This document shows, piece after piece, positions 31,155-40,752 of a stretch of 47,276 nucleotides of DNA (positions are counted from its first letter, which is position 1; the number at the start of each line of letters is the position of its first letter). The stretch comes from Verrucomicrobiia bacterium (lineage in GTDB: Bacteria > Verrucomicrobiota > Verrucomicrobiia > Palsa-1439). The position numbers and the translations under genes were made by a program. Location: the NCBI GenBank assembly GCA_035577545.1, contig DATLVI010000021.1:1-47276 (forward strand), given 5' to 3'. The notes under the pieces are model-generated. The model did not search any database and had not been told where the DNA came from. It saw nothing but the letters and a program-made list of their open reading frames with translations.

Positions 31155-34100
31155 TCAGTGCGTAATCCTGATCCCACCGGGCAGAACTGCGGAGGACGGC
31201 GGCTGGTTGGACTGCTGACCCAAAATTTGCTGAAAACGTGGGTGTTGACGGCAATTGTTCAGGCGTGGGTCGCGTCGGACCATGTCCAGAAGGTGATGGC
31301 CCGCGTCGTCCAGCGCAAGCGCGCGTGCCAGTGCCGCCACCGCTGCGTCGCAATTCTGTTGCGCGCTTTCCACCACGCAGAGACTATACCAGGCACCCTG
31401 GCTCTGCGGATAACGCTGTGCCATGACCGTCAGCAGGTCAATGGCGCGATCCGGCCGTCCGAGCGCAAGGTACCGCTGCGCGATTTGCAGGAAAATCTCG
31501 GCCGGCAGACTCGGGCGCGCGACCAGGGAGGTAACGAGTTCGTCGATGGAGTCCGTTCGCTGGTGCCGGGCGTAGGAATCGATGAGCAACAACGCCAGTG
31601 GCAGGTCGTCCGGCTGCGCCGCGTACTGCTGTTCCAGTTCGCGCTGCTCGCCCATCTGGCGCTTCAACTCGTCTACGATTCGGATCGCTTCCCGAATCCG
31701 CAAGTTGTACGGGTCATGCCTTTGGTACTCCTCCAGAACGGCCACGGCGTCATCAAAGCGCCCGGACTCCACGTAGAGCTGGGTGAGATGGAAGTTTCCA
31801 TCGGGGCCGGCGGGACAGAGGGTAATGGCCTGCTTGTACGCATACTCCGCTTCCGCGGCCATGTGGCGGAACGCATAGAGACTGCCGATGGCCGTGCGAA
31901 GCTTGGAGAATGTTTCTTCCGCCACGTCGTCGCGGTTGAAACGCGGGTCGCGGTGCAGGTCCTCAAACAGCGCGTCCCAGTAAGCACGGTCGCGCGCCAC
32001 CATGGCGGGGGTGATTTCTGGAAGCGGATCGCGGTTGATCTTCAGGATGATTCCATACGGTTCCAGGAACGGGTACAACCAGGGGATGGCGTAACTCTCC
32101 TCGATGTAAAGTGCATGCCGGTCCTTGTTGTGATCGAAAATCTCACGGATGACGTAACCGTTGACGGCCATAATACTGGCCAGCCCTTGCACGCTGACGC
32201 GGCCCCCTTCAACCTTCACGTCCTCTCCCGGCAGCTGTCGGCGCGTGCGAAGCTCTTCGAGGTATTGCTGCAACGCCGCCTGGAAATCGCTTTCTCCCGG
32301 CACCCAGATGGGCGTCTGCGGGTAGGCTTTCTCGCGGCCCAAACGTTGCCATGCGAGATCGAACACCGCCCGCTGCCAACCGTGACGATCCTGCAATGTC
32401 TCGGGATTCTTCGGGTCCGGCCGGCCGGCGCCATAATGGTCACGGACGGAATGCAGGTAGGTCCGCTCCGCGAGTGCATTCTGCGTGACAATATAAACGT
32501 CGCGACGATCGAACGTACTGCTCTCTGGATACTTCGCCAGTTGGGTCCTTGCGCGCGGGGGCACCTGGCTCTCGACGTAGATCATGTACGTCGGCACAAA
32601 GCGGCCCGGATCCGTGCCCCCAAACAGAATGGCGCCCTTCTCCATCTCGGGATAGCCGCCCCCCGGCTTGAACATACGATACCCAAATTGATAACCAAAA
32701 TCATGGCCGCGCTCCTCGTTGTCCGCCCAGTTTGTCACGACCGACACCACTGGCAGGGCGCACACGAGAACCGCTATCGGCAGCGCGGCTCCCCGCATCC
32801 ATGGCTTCTCGGAGAGGAGGTATCCCGCCCCAAGAATCAACCCGTAACCGATCCAGAGGGCGTACACGCAGTGGCACGGCAGGAAGAACACGCGATCGGC
32901 AAACTGTTTTTGCCTTTCAAATGTTGGATTGGAAAAAAAGATATATTCCAACCCCAGGAAAAGGAAAGCGATCAACAGGAACACCAACCAGTCCCGGTCC
33001 TCACGGGCGAGATCCCGATAGAAAAACAACGCCACGAGGGCAACCAGCGCATACACGATGTTGAACTGGGTCTTGAGGTCGTCGAAGAACATGTTGATCT
33101 GGCCCCAGAACTGCAACGCGGTGCGCTCGGCGTGGATTTTTTCGAATTGGCCGCCTGCGAAGTGGCGGACAAATCCCGCGACCGTGCGCGTATAACCCCA
33201 ATTCATCGGCGGATCCGTCGCGGACGACAACGGCAGATACGCGTACAGCGCCAATCCAAGAATCACCGCCGCATACGTCGCGATGACCTGCCGCCACATC
33301 AACAGCAACCCGGACCCTTCTTTCCACAGCAGATACAACCACACTCCCGCGCCCACACCATGGGCCAGAATCCACGCCGCGGAGAAACCACCTTGGTGAA
33401 ACAAGCTGCCGGGAGTTACGATCATCTTCAGGATCCCGAGCATGATCACCGCCAGGATGGGTGCGAGCAAGTCCCGCCCAAGCTTGCGGTCCGCCAGCCA
33501 CACGAACGACGGCAAAGCCACAGTCAGCAGCACCAGCGTCTGGTGGTTCGTCAGGCTCACGCCCCACACGAACGCCGCCAGGTAAAGCCTCCCCCGCCGC
33601 TCCGTCTCGAAGCTCCAGCGATACAGCAGCGACAGCGTCACCATCAGGAAGAACGCGTTCAACGCGTACACCGCCGTGATCACTGACTGCGACCACATCA
33701 CGGGTGAAAACGCCAGGATCAGCGCCGCTGACACAGCACTCGCGAGGATGATTCGTCCCAGCGCGCGTTCATCCGCTACCTGCTGCAAGAAACCACACCG
33801 CGACGCCATCACGCGCCCGCTCTTCGAGATCAGCAGGGCCGCGAACCCGACGGCCAGCGCGCCAAAGAACGCGGACATCAGGTTCATGCGCCAGGCAATA
33901 CTGCCGAACGGAAGAATCCACTGCCAAATCCACGCGAGGATCGTCCACACCGGGTAACCCGGCGGATGCGGCACACCCAGATTGTGCGCCGCGGTCAGAA
34001 ACCCGCCGGACTCTCCCAGCGTCACGCTTGGCGCCAATGTGTACCAATAACTCGCGAACGCCACGGTACTGGCGACCATGAACGCGGCCTTGTCGCCTAC

Positions 34101-34178
34101 GCTGAAAAATGCCGTCGACTCGCACGAAGTCCCGTGAGCGGATCCCGTCGTCCCGGTCGGCTCTGGGGAATCACTCAT
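31155..34178 (-). CDS. DUF2723 membrane glycosyltransferase-like protein with TPR C-terminus
   Basis: 1007 residues. The N-terminal 550 residues have about 11-13 membrane helices and the DUF2723 signature (VTLGESGGFLTAAHNLGVPHPPGYPVW), which corresponds to the GT-C-type catalytic loop of dolichol-phosphate-sugar-dependent transferases. A large soluble region follows, and the last 230 residues contain TPR-like repeats (YAYKQAITLCPAGPDGNFHLTQLYVESGRFDDAVAVLEEYQ). Such proteins are thought to move sugar from a polyprenyl-phosphate carrier to a periplasmic acceptor. It follows two lipid-phosphate-sugar synthase genes and two GT39 genes, in keeping with that role. Confidence 0.88.
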   Translation of the reverse strand: MSDSPEPTGTTGSAHGTSCESTAFFSVGDKAAFMVASTVAFASYWYTLAPSVTLGESGGFLTAAHNLGVPHPPGYPVWTILAWIWQWILPFGSIAWRMNLMSAFFGALAVGFAALLISKSGRVMASRCGFLQQVADERALGRIILASAVSAALILAFSPVMWSQSVITAVYALNAFFLMVTLSLLYRWSFETERRGRLYLAAFVWGVSLTNHQTLVLLTVALPSFVWLADRKLGRDLLAPILAVIMLGILKMIVTPGSLFHQGGFSAAWILAHGVGAGVWLYLLWKEGSGLLLMWRQVIATYAAVILGLALYAYLPLSSATDPPMNWGYTRTVAGFVRHFAGGQFEKIHAERTALQFWGQINMFFDDLKTQFNIVYALVALVALFFYRDLAREDRDWLVFLLIAFLFLGLEYIFFSNPTFERQKQFADRVFFLPCHCVYALWIGYGLILGAGYLLSEKPWMRGAALPIAVLVCALPVVSVVTNWADNEERGHDFGYQFGYRMFKPGGGYPEMEKGAILFGGTDPGRFVPTYMIYVESQVPPRARTQLAKYPESSTFDRRDVYIVTQNALAERTYLHSVRDHYGAGRPDPKNPETLQDRHGWQRAVFDLAWQRLGREKAYPQTPIWVPGESDFQAALQQYLEELRTRRQLPGEDVKVEGGRVSVQGLASIMAVNGYVIREIFDHNKDRHALYIEESYAIPWLYPFLEPYGIILKINRDPLPEITPAMVARDRAYWDALFEDLHRDPRFNRDDVAEETFSKLRTAIGSLYAFRHMAAEAEYAYKQAITLCPAGPDGNFHLTQLYVESGRFDDAVAVLEEYQRHDPYNLRIREAIRIVDELKRQMGEQRELEQQYAAQPDDLPLALLLIDSYARHQRTDSIDELVTSLVARPSLPAEIFLQIAQRYLALGRPDRAIDLLTVMAQRYPQSQGAWYSLCVVESAQQNCDAAVAALARALALDDAGHHLLDMVRRDPRLNNCRQHPRFQQILGQQSNQPPSSAVLPGGIRITH

Positions 34179-34220
34179 GGTTGTGAGGCTTGGCGCATGC
34201 GCGAGGGGACTGGACCATCG

Positions 34221-34973
34221 TCACGCGTCGGTCTTCAACGTGGCGCGTGGCTTGCGTCGAAATCCGTGCGCGAATGCCAGCGACCACACCATCCACAGCG
34301 CCTCGCGCACGATGTGGCCGGACATCTTGGATTGGCCCGCGGAGCGGTCGGCGAACGTGATCGGAATCTCACGGATCCGGAAACCCTTCATCCATGCTTT
34401 GTGTGTCATCTCAATCTGGAAGGCGTAGCCGTTGCTCCGCACTTCATCGAGTTCAAGCGTCTCCAGCACCTTTCGGCGAAAGCATTTGAAGCCCCCGGTT
34501 GGGTCGTAGACGGGCAAACCCGTGATAATTCTGACATAATAAGAAGCCCCCTTGCTCAAAACGAGGCGCGAGAGCGGCCAGTTCACCACGCGCACGCCGT
34601 CGATGTAGCGCGAGCCGAGCACTAGGTCGGCTTCCTGGATCGCCTTCAACATGTTCGGGATCTCGCGCGGGTCGTGGGAAAAATCCGCGTCCATTTCGAT
34701 GAGGTAGGCGTACCCGCGCGACAAGCCCCATTTGAACCCGGCAATGTACGCCGTGCCCAACCCCAGCTTCCCGGCCCGGCTCAACAGGTGCACACGCGGC
34801 TCGGCCTGTGCCATCTCGGTCACAATCGCCGCGGTACCGTCGGGCGAGTTATCATCCACCACCAGTATTTCGAGGTTCGGGACCTGCGACAACACCAACT
34901 CGACGATCGAGCGGATGTTCTCCCTCTCGTTGTACGTCGGAATGATGACCAATGCTCGTTCGTCCTGCGCCAC
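34221..34973 (-). CDS. Polyprenol-phosphate mannosyltransferase-like GT2 enzyme (DPM1-like)
   Basis: 250 residues, GTG start at 34973, two bases before the upstream gene's stop codon. A GT-A-fold GT2 enzyme: VIIPTYNERENI at the N-terminus, the DDNSPDG nucleotide-sugar loop, the metal-binding DAD in EMDADFSHDPRE, and the GSRY(I)DG and TGGFKCFRR blocks typical of dolichyl-phosphate mannose synthase. There is no membrane domain after the GT domain, as in the short bacterial form. It makes the lipid-phosphate sugar donor used by the neighbouring GT39 and DUF2723 proteins. Confidence 0.92.
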   Translation of the reverse strand: MAQDERALVIIPTYNERENIRSIVELVLSQVPNLEILVVDDNSPDGTAAIVTEMAQAEPRVHLLSRAGKLGLGTAYIAGFKWGLSRGYAYLIEMDADFSHDPREIPNMLKAIQEADLVLGSRYIDGVRVVNWPLSRLVLSKGASYYVRIITGLPVYDPTGGFKCFRRKVLETLELDEVRSNGYAFQIEMTHKAWMKGFRIREIPITFADRSAGQSKMSGHIVREALWMVWSLAFAHGFRRKPRATLKTDA

Positions 34974-34974
34974 G

Positions 34975-36627
34975 CTATTTCGCCTCCTTCACAAACCGCG
35001 GATTCGCCAGCACCAGATACGCGCCCTGATGAAACACCGCCGGCCAGTTCTCTTGTTGCGCCTGCTGGATCACTTCCCGTACGCCCCGTAGGCCGATGGT
35101 ATACACCGCATCGATGCCCACTGGCAACTGCCCGGTTCGCCCGTCGGGCAGCGTCCGCTGCTCCACTCCGTACTCCAGCACGAGGAACTTCGCCTCCTCC
35201 AGCCGACAATCGAACCAGTAAAGTTCCTGCGGAATGTGCGTCGGCACCGGCATGTCATTGTCCACCCCTTTGTAGCGCGCACAAAAAGTCAACATGCTGC
35301 GGCGGTCGCATCGCGCCAGCCAGTAGATCTGCTTGGGCACAATCACAAAATCATCTTTCGCCGTGTGTGCGTTGACGTATGCCATGGCCGCCTCGGCGTC
35401 CGTCGCGGACTGCTGAGTCCACATGTCGATGCGGGTATGGAAATGGCTCCACGCACCGGCTGCCGACTGCAGACCGAAGCCGGCCAGCACGATACAGGCG
35501 ACTCCCATTGCCGTCGCTTCCTTTGATTTTCCCGCAACCCGTTTCACCAACTCCCCGGCCCACGTCAGTACTCCGGCAAAACCCACCGCCATCAACGGCA
35601 GGAAGATCGTCGCGGGATAAAAGAACAAAGGCACATTGTTGAGCTTCTTGAACACGCCGTACATCAACACCAACAGCCAAAACGGCACCCACAACCGCAG
35701 TCGCCAATCACGCGTCGGGAGAAACACAAAACCAATCGCCGCCACGGTCAACCACCAATCATGTCCTGACCACGGCATCGGTGGCCCTTGTGTCGGCGTC
35801 TTGAAACTGAGCGTCCACACGTTCTCAATGAATCGCCCAATCTCGCCTCCGAAGGTCGGACGCGCCTCGTTGCTCGCAACGCTGGTCAACCGCCCCACCT
35901 GCGTCATCAGTTGTCCCCACCCGTGCGCCGCGCTATACCACAAGACAAACAGGCCCGCGTACGCGCACGCCAGCGCCCCGGCCACGATCACGTCCCGCCA
36001 CGCGCGCGACGATTTCCATTCGCGCCAGTTCACCACGGCCACCGTGGCGACCACCGCCCCGACCAACGGGTATGTGAAATAATTCGTCGCCGTTGCCAAC
36101 GAACAGAATACTCCCGCCCACGCCGCGTCATGCAGGCGTTTCTCCTGGACATAGCGAATCAAAAAACCGACCGCCGCCAAAGCCAGGACACCAGACATCG
36201 GATGGGAGCGCACCCAGCGGAAATTTATGTTGGCCTCGGAGTAAACCAGGAATGCGGCCGCGCAAAGAAAACCAAAGTTCTTGTCGCGAAGCCGCGTGCC
36301 GATCCAAAACAGCAGCGCCCCCGCCACCAGCGCCGTCACCGCGCCCAGCGCGCGGGCCACGACAATGTCGTTGCCGAACATACGCAGCAATGCGCCGTTC
36401 ACCATCATGTAGAGTGGCGGGTACGGGTACGGGAAAATAAAATCGTCCACGATGGGCCCAATCCGCGGCGTTCCGTGGATAAACGTCCAGGATTTCTCCA
36501 TCCACTCGCCCTCGTCGCCGTACCAGTTTGGGTTCGTCCGCAGGTTCGGGAGAAAAAGCAGCGCCCATAACGCCACCAACACAAAAGCGGTGTTACGCTC
36601 CCCCTTCGTCTTGAATGGCAACTTCAT
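34975..36627 (-). CDS. GT39-family (ArnT/PMT-like) membrane glycosyltransferase 1
   Basis: 550 residues. A short N-terminal tail leads into about 12 membrane helices. The conserved acidic pair is in the first outer loop (PNWYGDEGEWMEKSWTF). The C-terminal 130 residues form a periplasmic domain. GT39-type proteins transfer a sugar from a polyprenyl-phosphate donor to lipid A or to a protein. Its start overlaps the stop of GT39 number 2 as ATGA. Confidence 0.88.
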   Translation of the reverse strand: MKLPFKTKGERNTAFVLVALWALLFLPNLRTNPNWYGDEGEWMEKSWTFIHGTPRIGPIVDDFIFPYPYPPLYMMVNGALLRMFGNDIVVARALGAVTALVAGALLFWIGTRLRDKNFGFLCAAAFLVYSEANINFRWVRSHPMSGVLALAAVGFLIRYVQEKRLHDAAWAGVFCSLATATNYFTYPLVGAVVATVAVVNWREWKSSRAWRDVIVAGALACAYAGLFVLWYSAAHGWGQLMTQVGRLTSVASNEARPTFGGEIGRFIENVWTLSFKTPTQGPPMPWSGHDWWLTVAAIGFVFLPTRDWRLRLWVPFWLLVLMYGVFKKLNNVPLFFYPATIFLPLMAVGFAGVLTWAGELVKRVAGKSKEATAMGVACIVLAGFGLQSAAGAWSHFHTRIDMWTQQSATDAEAAMAYVNAHTAKDDFVIVPKQIYWLARCDRRSMLTFCARYKGVDNDMPVPTHIPQELYWFDCRLEEAKFLVLEYGVEQRTLPDGRTGQLPVGIDAVYTIGLRGVREVIQQAQQENWPAVFHQGAYLVLANPRFVKEAK

Positions 36628-38267
36628 GGCCGGTTGATGAGATAAACGCGCATCGGACCAAAATTGGTGCTTGGGCCGCCAAAGTTAACGCGACTGGCAT
36701 CGAAACTCGTCCGGTTGTCGTCCACAACAAGCACGACGGCATTGGTGGCCAGTACATCTCCGTGACCGCTTAGCATCGCTAGAAAGGGCAAATCTTGCTG
36801 CGCCAGTTCCGTTCGCTGCCAATGGTCCATCTGCAATAGCCGGTTTTCTTTGACAAGCTTCTCGGTGTCAGTCTGCGCCGCCACAAATCTCGCCGCCGCC
36901 TCCTTAAAGCCAAGTCCGGACCCATACGTGCCCTGCGCCCCTCCATAACGGCTCAGATACGCATCCACGTCCAGCGTGAAAAGAATGTTGCCCGCCAGAA
37001 ACACCGCCGCAACACCCATCAGGATTTTCGCCGGTACCGCGCGTGGACTCAGCGCCCCAAAAATCAGAAAGAACACGGGGTACATAATCACGTAGTACGA
37101 CAAATACGTCCAGAGCCCTGCCACGAGGTATACGGCCAGCGGCACAATAAACCAGAGCGCCAAAATCCATGCCCGTTTCGACTCTTCATCCGCTGTCACG
37201 TCGCGACGCAGCAAAGTCTTCCCCGACTTCACTGCCACCACGCAGAACCACGCCAATGCCGCGAGAAATGCCAGCCGCTGCAATCCCGGCAACCACGCGC
37301 CGAACGTCAGCGTCGAGTCGAAATACTGGTTTTGCCCCGTGCCCTTGCCGACCCAAATACGAGTGGGATCAAATTCCTTGCTGGTGCTCAACCCCAGCAC
37401 GTCCTCGATCTCCCCGGCGTTCATGATCGCCAGCGCATGCTGCCACGCTTCAGACGGTCGTCGCGGAAACGGATAACCGCTTTGCGGGCTGATTGTCATT
37501 CCCAGCGGAAGCTGGCTCCAGCGGCTGCTGCTGCGCTCTTCCGACATCCGCTTCCATTCCGCCCAGCCGTTCTTCTGTTGCGCCATCACGTAGGGCACGG
37601 CCAACACCGCCGCCAACGCAACGCCGGCGACCGCCAGCCGCCAATCGATCTTCGGCCGCAAGAGCAGCAGAATTGCCACCACTGTCGCCGTCAAGGCGAA
37701 CCCGCTGTAGTGAATTTGGATCACGCACAGCGGCAGACACAACACCCAAAATACCGCTTTCGGTTTTTTCCCGAGAATGAGCGCGTGCATCGCCCAGATG
37801 GTCGCAGTGGCAAAGACCGGCACGAAATCCTGCGCCCAAATCTTCCGGGAATAAATGACCGCCCACGGCGCGGTGGCGAACAATGCCGACGCCACCAGGC
37901 CTGCCAACGAACCGTAATATTTTCGCCCGATCCACCAGGTCGCGACCACCGCGGCCAGCCCCAGGCCGGCAATCAGGCAACACACCCCCGCAATGCTCGA
38001 GGTAATGAAAAACATCGGGATTAACAGCCAGATGAACAGCGGTGGATTCGAGACACCCACGCTCGACATCAAGCCCGACGTCGGCAGTTTGCCGCCCCGC
38101 ACGAACTCCAACGCCCGATTCGCCGCGAAGGCCTCGTCCCCTTTGAACTCCAGTAGTTCCAGGTGTTGAAATCTCAGCCACGCGCCAACCGCGACAATCG
38201 CCGCGAGGATCAGCCACTCCGCCTTGGGGGAAAGCGGAATGTCGGACTTTGGGAGCGGCGCGCTCAA
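36624..38267 (-). CDS. GT39-family (ArnT/PMT-like) membrane glycosyltransferase 2
   Basis: 547 residues with TTG 38267 as start, overlapping the stop of the ALG5-like gene (TTGA). The open frame extends to 38390, but that part would lie entirely inside the upstream gene. About 12 membrane helices; the acidic pair is in EFKGDEAFAANRALEF, and SNPPLFIWLLIPMFF follows as the next conserved region. The TTG start is inferred from the overlap and a weak AAGGCGAG upstream. Confidence 0.85.
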   Translation of the reverse strand: MSAPLPKSDIPLSPKAEWLILAAIVAVGAWLRFQHLELLEFKGDEAFAANRALEFVRGGKLPTSGLMSSVGVSNPPLFIWLLIPMFFITSSIAGVCCLIAGLGLAAVVATWWIGRKYYGSLAGLVASALFATAPWAVIYSRKIWAQDFVPVFATATIWAMHALILGKKPKAVFWVLCLPLCVIQIHYSGFALTATVVAILLLLRPKIDWRLAVAGVALAAVLAVPYVMAQQKNGWAEWKRMSEERSSSRWSQLPLGMTISPQSGYPFPRRPSEAWQHALAIMNAGEIEDVLGLSTSKEFDPTRIWVGKGTGQNQYFDSTLTFGAWLPGLQRLAFLAALAWFCVVAVKSGKTLLRRDVTADEESKRAWILALWFIVPLAVYLVAGLWTYLSYYVIMYPVFFLIFGALSPRAVPAKILMGVAAVFLAGNILFTLDVDAYLSRYGGAQGTYGSGLGFKEAAARFVAAQTDTEKLVKENRLLQMDHWQRTELAQQDLPFLAMLSGHGDVLATNAVVLVVDDNRTSFDASRVNFGGPSTNFGPMRVYLINRP

Positions 38268-39016
38268 CGCGTTCTCGCCTTCAGCGCCCAACCGATTTTT
38301 TGGGCCCGGTTGATTCGAAACAGCTCGAGCCAGATGTTGATCGCGCGGCGCAAATTGTAGGGGATGCGCGTGTCGGGATCGTGCACCCATTGCACTGCGA
38401 CCTCCGCGATTCGGTACCCTTCCCGCGTCGCCACCGCCAGCATCTCCATATCGAAGATCGCCGAGTCCGATGTGACCTGCGGGAAAACTTTCTGCGCCAC
38501 TTCACGCCTCATGGCCTTGAAACCGCATTGGGTATCGTACAGGCCGCGGATACAAAGGATCCTCGTGCCGACCCCGAAAAGCCTCCCGGCCAGGGCGCGA
38601 TACCAAACTTGGGGTTGTTCCACCAGCGCGCCGGGCACCGCTCGCGAGCCGATTGCGATATCGAAACCCTCGCGCTCCAGTTTCGGAAGCAGTTTCTCGA
38701 CCTCTGTGATCGGCGTGCTTTGGTCCGCATCGGTGAAGAGAGCGAATTCGCCGCGGGCGTCGAGCATGCCCGCTCTCACCGCCCCGCCTTTACCGCGATT
38801 CGGGTTGAGGTCAATCAGTCGCAGCATCGGGAATCCGTTCGACAGTTCACGCGCTACCTGCGCCGTGTCGTCCCGGCTGCCGTCGTTAACAACAATGATC
38901 TCGAACGGCTGCCCCTTCGATTGCAGAAACTTGACAATGCCGGGCACGAAACGTTTGAGCCGCTCCTGTTCGTTGTAAGCGGGAATCACGACCGACAGGT
39001 AGGGGCGCGCTTCCAT
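38264..39016 (-). CDS. Polyprenyl-phosphate sugar synthase, GT2 (ALG5-like)
   Basis: 250 residues. SVVIPAYNEQERL begins the GT-A fold; NDGSRDDT and the metal-binding FTDADQSTP follow, then GLYDTQCGFKAMRRE and the C-terminal region VAVQWVHDPDTRIPYN that is characteristic of dolichyl-phosphate glucosyltransferase (ALG5). It is a second lipid-phosphate-sugar synthase, distinct from the DPM1-like gene at 34221, suggesting two different lipid-linked sugars. It lies 7 bases after the epimerase gene. Confidence 0.9.
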   Translation of the reverse strand: MEARPYLSVVIPAYNEQERLKRFVPGIVKFLQSKGQPFEIIVVNDGSRDDTAQVARELSNGFPMLRLIDLNPNRGKGGAVRAGMLDARGEFALFTDADQSTPITEVEKLLPKLEREGFDIAIGSRAVPGALVEQPQVWYRALAGRLFGVGTRILCIRGLYDTQCGFKAMRREVAQKVFPQVTSDSAIFDMEMLAVATREGYRIAEVAVQWVHDPDTRIPYNLRRAINIWLELFRINRAQKIGWALKARTR

Positions 39017-39023
39017 CAGCGGT

Positions 39024-40148
39024 TCAGGTTGCTTTCCTCAGTGCGCCCATTTCGCGCAACTTCGCCAGCGCTTCCGCCGCGTAATCCTTCTCCAGGTTCT
39101 GCCGGCGAATCCATTCGACATAATCGCGCACGCTGTCGCGCGGGGACTTGGTCGGTTGCCAGCCGAGACGCTGGAGTTTGGAAATATCCGAGACGCTGTG
39201 GCGCGTATCGCCGACCCGGTATTCGCCGCTGATGTTTGGTTCTAGGTTCACACCCAGGGTTTCGGCGACAATGCCCGCGAACTCGACAACGGTGTACCCA
39301 CGGCCACCGCCAACATTAAACACCTCATAGTTTGCCGCGTCGCTTTCTAGGACGAGCAGGTTGGCGCGAGCGACATCGCCCACGTTCACGTAATCCCGCA
39401 GCTGCTGACCGTCTTCGAACACCGACGGGCGTTGCCTCTTCATCATCTGCAATGTGAAGATGCGCAGCACGCCCGAGTAGGCGTTGCGAAACGATTGGTG
39501 TGGCCCCTGTACGATCGAGTAACGCAGCGCGACGCTGGGAATGCCATAGTTGCGGCCCAGCGCGACCGCCATCAACTCCTGCGAGTATTTCGCGATCGAG
39601 TACTGGTTCTTTGGTCCCGCATGCGTCTCCAGCAGTGTCAACGATTGGATCGGCCCGCCGCACTTTGGACAAACAGGTTCCCACAGACCCTTTGCCAGTC
39701 GCTGCGGTTCGCGTCCGTCAGGAAACACCTCTCCATCTTTCGTGCACTGATAGCGCCCCTCGCCGTAAACAAACTGGCTGCTGGCAACCACAACTTTCCG
39801 CACCGGCAATTTCTCGGCAACGATTAGTTCATACAAGAGCGCAGTCCCAACCGAGTTGACATGGAAGAACTGCGAGAAATTCGGCAACAAATCCTGGTAC
39901 GCGGCGAGATGAATGACGACGTCGACTCCGCGCAGTGCTCTGGCCCAGTCTTCGCGGTTGCGCACGTCGCCGGCCACGCGCTCGACGTCGCCCGACAACC
40001 AATCGGGCCACATGCCGTCGCCGATGTGCACCGGTGGCGTAAGATTATCCAGTACACGAACCTTGTAGCCAGCGTGCAGGAGTTCGACCGCTGTGTGCGA
40101 TCCAATAAAACCCGCCCCGCCTGTGATCAGCGCCAGACCTTTACCCAT
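39024..40148 (-). CDS. NAD-dependent nucleotide-sugar epimerase (SDR), dTDP-L-rhamnose 4-epimerase-like
   Basis: 374 residues. The Rossmann glycine motif ITGGAGFIGSH is at residues 8-18, and the catalytic Tyr-x3-Lys is in QYSIAKY. A long insert contains CPKCGG, matching the CxxC insert I recall from dTDP-L-rhamnose 4-epimerases, which differ from plain GalE in this respect. It converts a nucleotide sugar for the glycosylation pathway of the operon. Exact substrate cannot be fixed from sequence. Confidence 0.85.
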   Translation of the reverse strand: MGKGLALITGGAGFIGSHTAVELLHAGYKVRVLDNLTPPVHIGDGMWPDWLSGDVERVAGDVRNREDWARALRGVDVVIHLAAYQDLLPNFSQFFHVNSVGTALLYELIVAEKLPVRKVVVASSQFVYGEGRYQCTKDGEVFPDGREPQRLAKGLWEPVCPKCGGPIQSLTLLETHAGPKNQYSIAKYSQELMAVALGRNYGIPSVALRYSIVQGPHQSFRNAYSGVLRIFTLQMMKRQRPSVFEDGQQLRDYVNVGDVARANLLVLESDAANYEVFNVGGGRGYTVVEFAGIVAETLGVNLEPNISGEYRVGDTRHSVSDISKLQRLGWQPTKSPRDSVRDYVEWIRRQNLEKDYAAEALAKLREMGALRKAT

Positions 40149-40152
40149 GCGC

Positions 40153-40752
40153 TTACCGGGAATGTGTTTCCTTCAGTTTTTCGTACAGGTAACCCGTGAT
40201 GATGTGGTCGAGAATCATGTGAACGTCTTCCACGGGACCGTATCCATCCGAGGGAACGACGAAGGATATGTCCGCCAGCTTCGCCAGCTTGCCGCCGCCG
40301 AATCCAGTCAGGCCGATCACTTTCACGCCAATCTGTTTCGCCGCTTCGACAGCAGCGAGAATATTGGGCGAGTTGCCAGAGGCGGAGATCGCAACGAGCA
40401 GATCGCCCCGCTCCGCCAGGTTCTTCAACGGTTCGCTGAAAATGTGATTGTAATCCGTGTCATTCGCCCATGCGGTCATCAGCGAGACGTTGTCGGTCAG
40501 CGCGATGACGCGCAACCGCGGCCACGGGGCATCCCCTTTATGGCCCAACGTGCCCTTGCACAGATCGTTCATCATGTGCGACGCCGTCGCCGCGCTGCCA
40601 CCGTTGCCGATCACAAAGACCTGCTGCCGGTTGTTCTGCGCCAGCTCGATGGCCTGGATGATTTCGTCAACCGGTTCCAGCGGTATGCGATCCAGCACGT
40701 CTTTCAATCCCTTGATGTAATCTTTCGCGAATTCGCCTGCCTTTTTCATCAT
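40153..40752 (-). CDS. gmhA: Sedoheptulose-7-phosphate isomerase (SIS domain)
   Basis: 199 residues. SIS-fold with the nucleotide/sugar-binding signature GNGGSAATASHMMNDL and the later SASGNSPNI block, as in GmhA. It converts sedoheptulose 7-phosphate to D-glycero-D-manno-heptose 7-phosphate, the first step of nucleotide-heptose synthesis. Its start directly abuts the stop of the heptose kinase gene with no gap. Confidence 0.92.
   Translation of the reverse strand: MMKKAGEFAKDYIKGLKDVLDRIPLEPVDEIIQAIELAQNNRQQVFVIGNGGSAATASHMMNDLCKGTLGHKGDAPWPRLRVIALTDNVSLMTAWANDTDYNHIFSEPLKNLAERGDLLVAISASGNSPNILAAVEAAKQIGVKVIGLTGFGGGKLAKLADISFVVPSDGYGPVEDVHMILDHIITGYLYEKLKETHSR

Noticed and set aside
31101-33686. 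861-codon plus-strand open frame opposite the DUF2723 gene
   Set aside because: It is the antisense shadow of a clear 1007-residue membrane protein with family motifs and has no ribosome binding site or recognisable domain.
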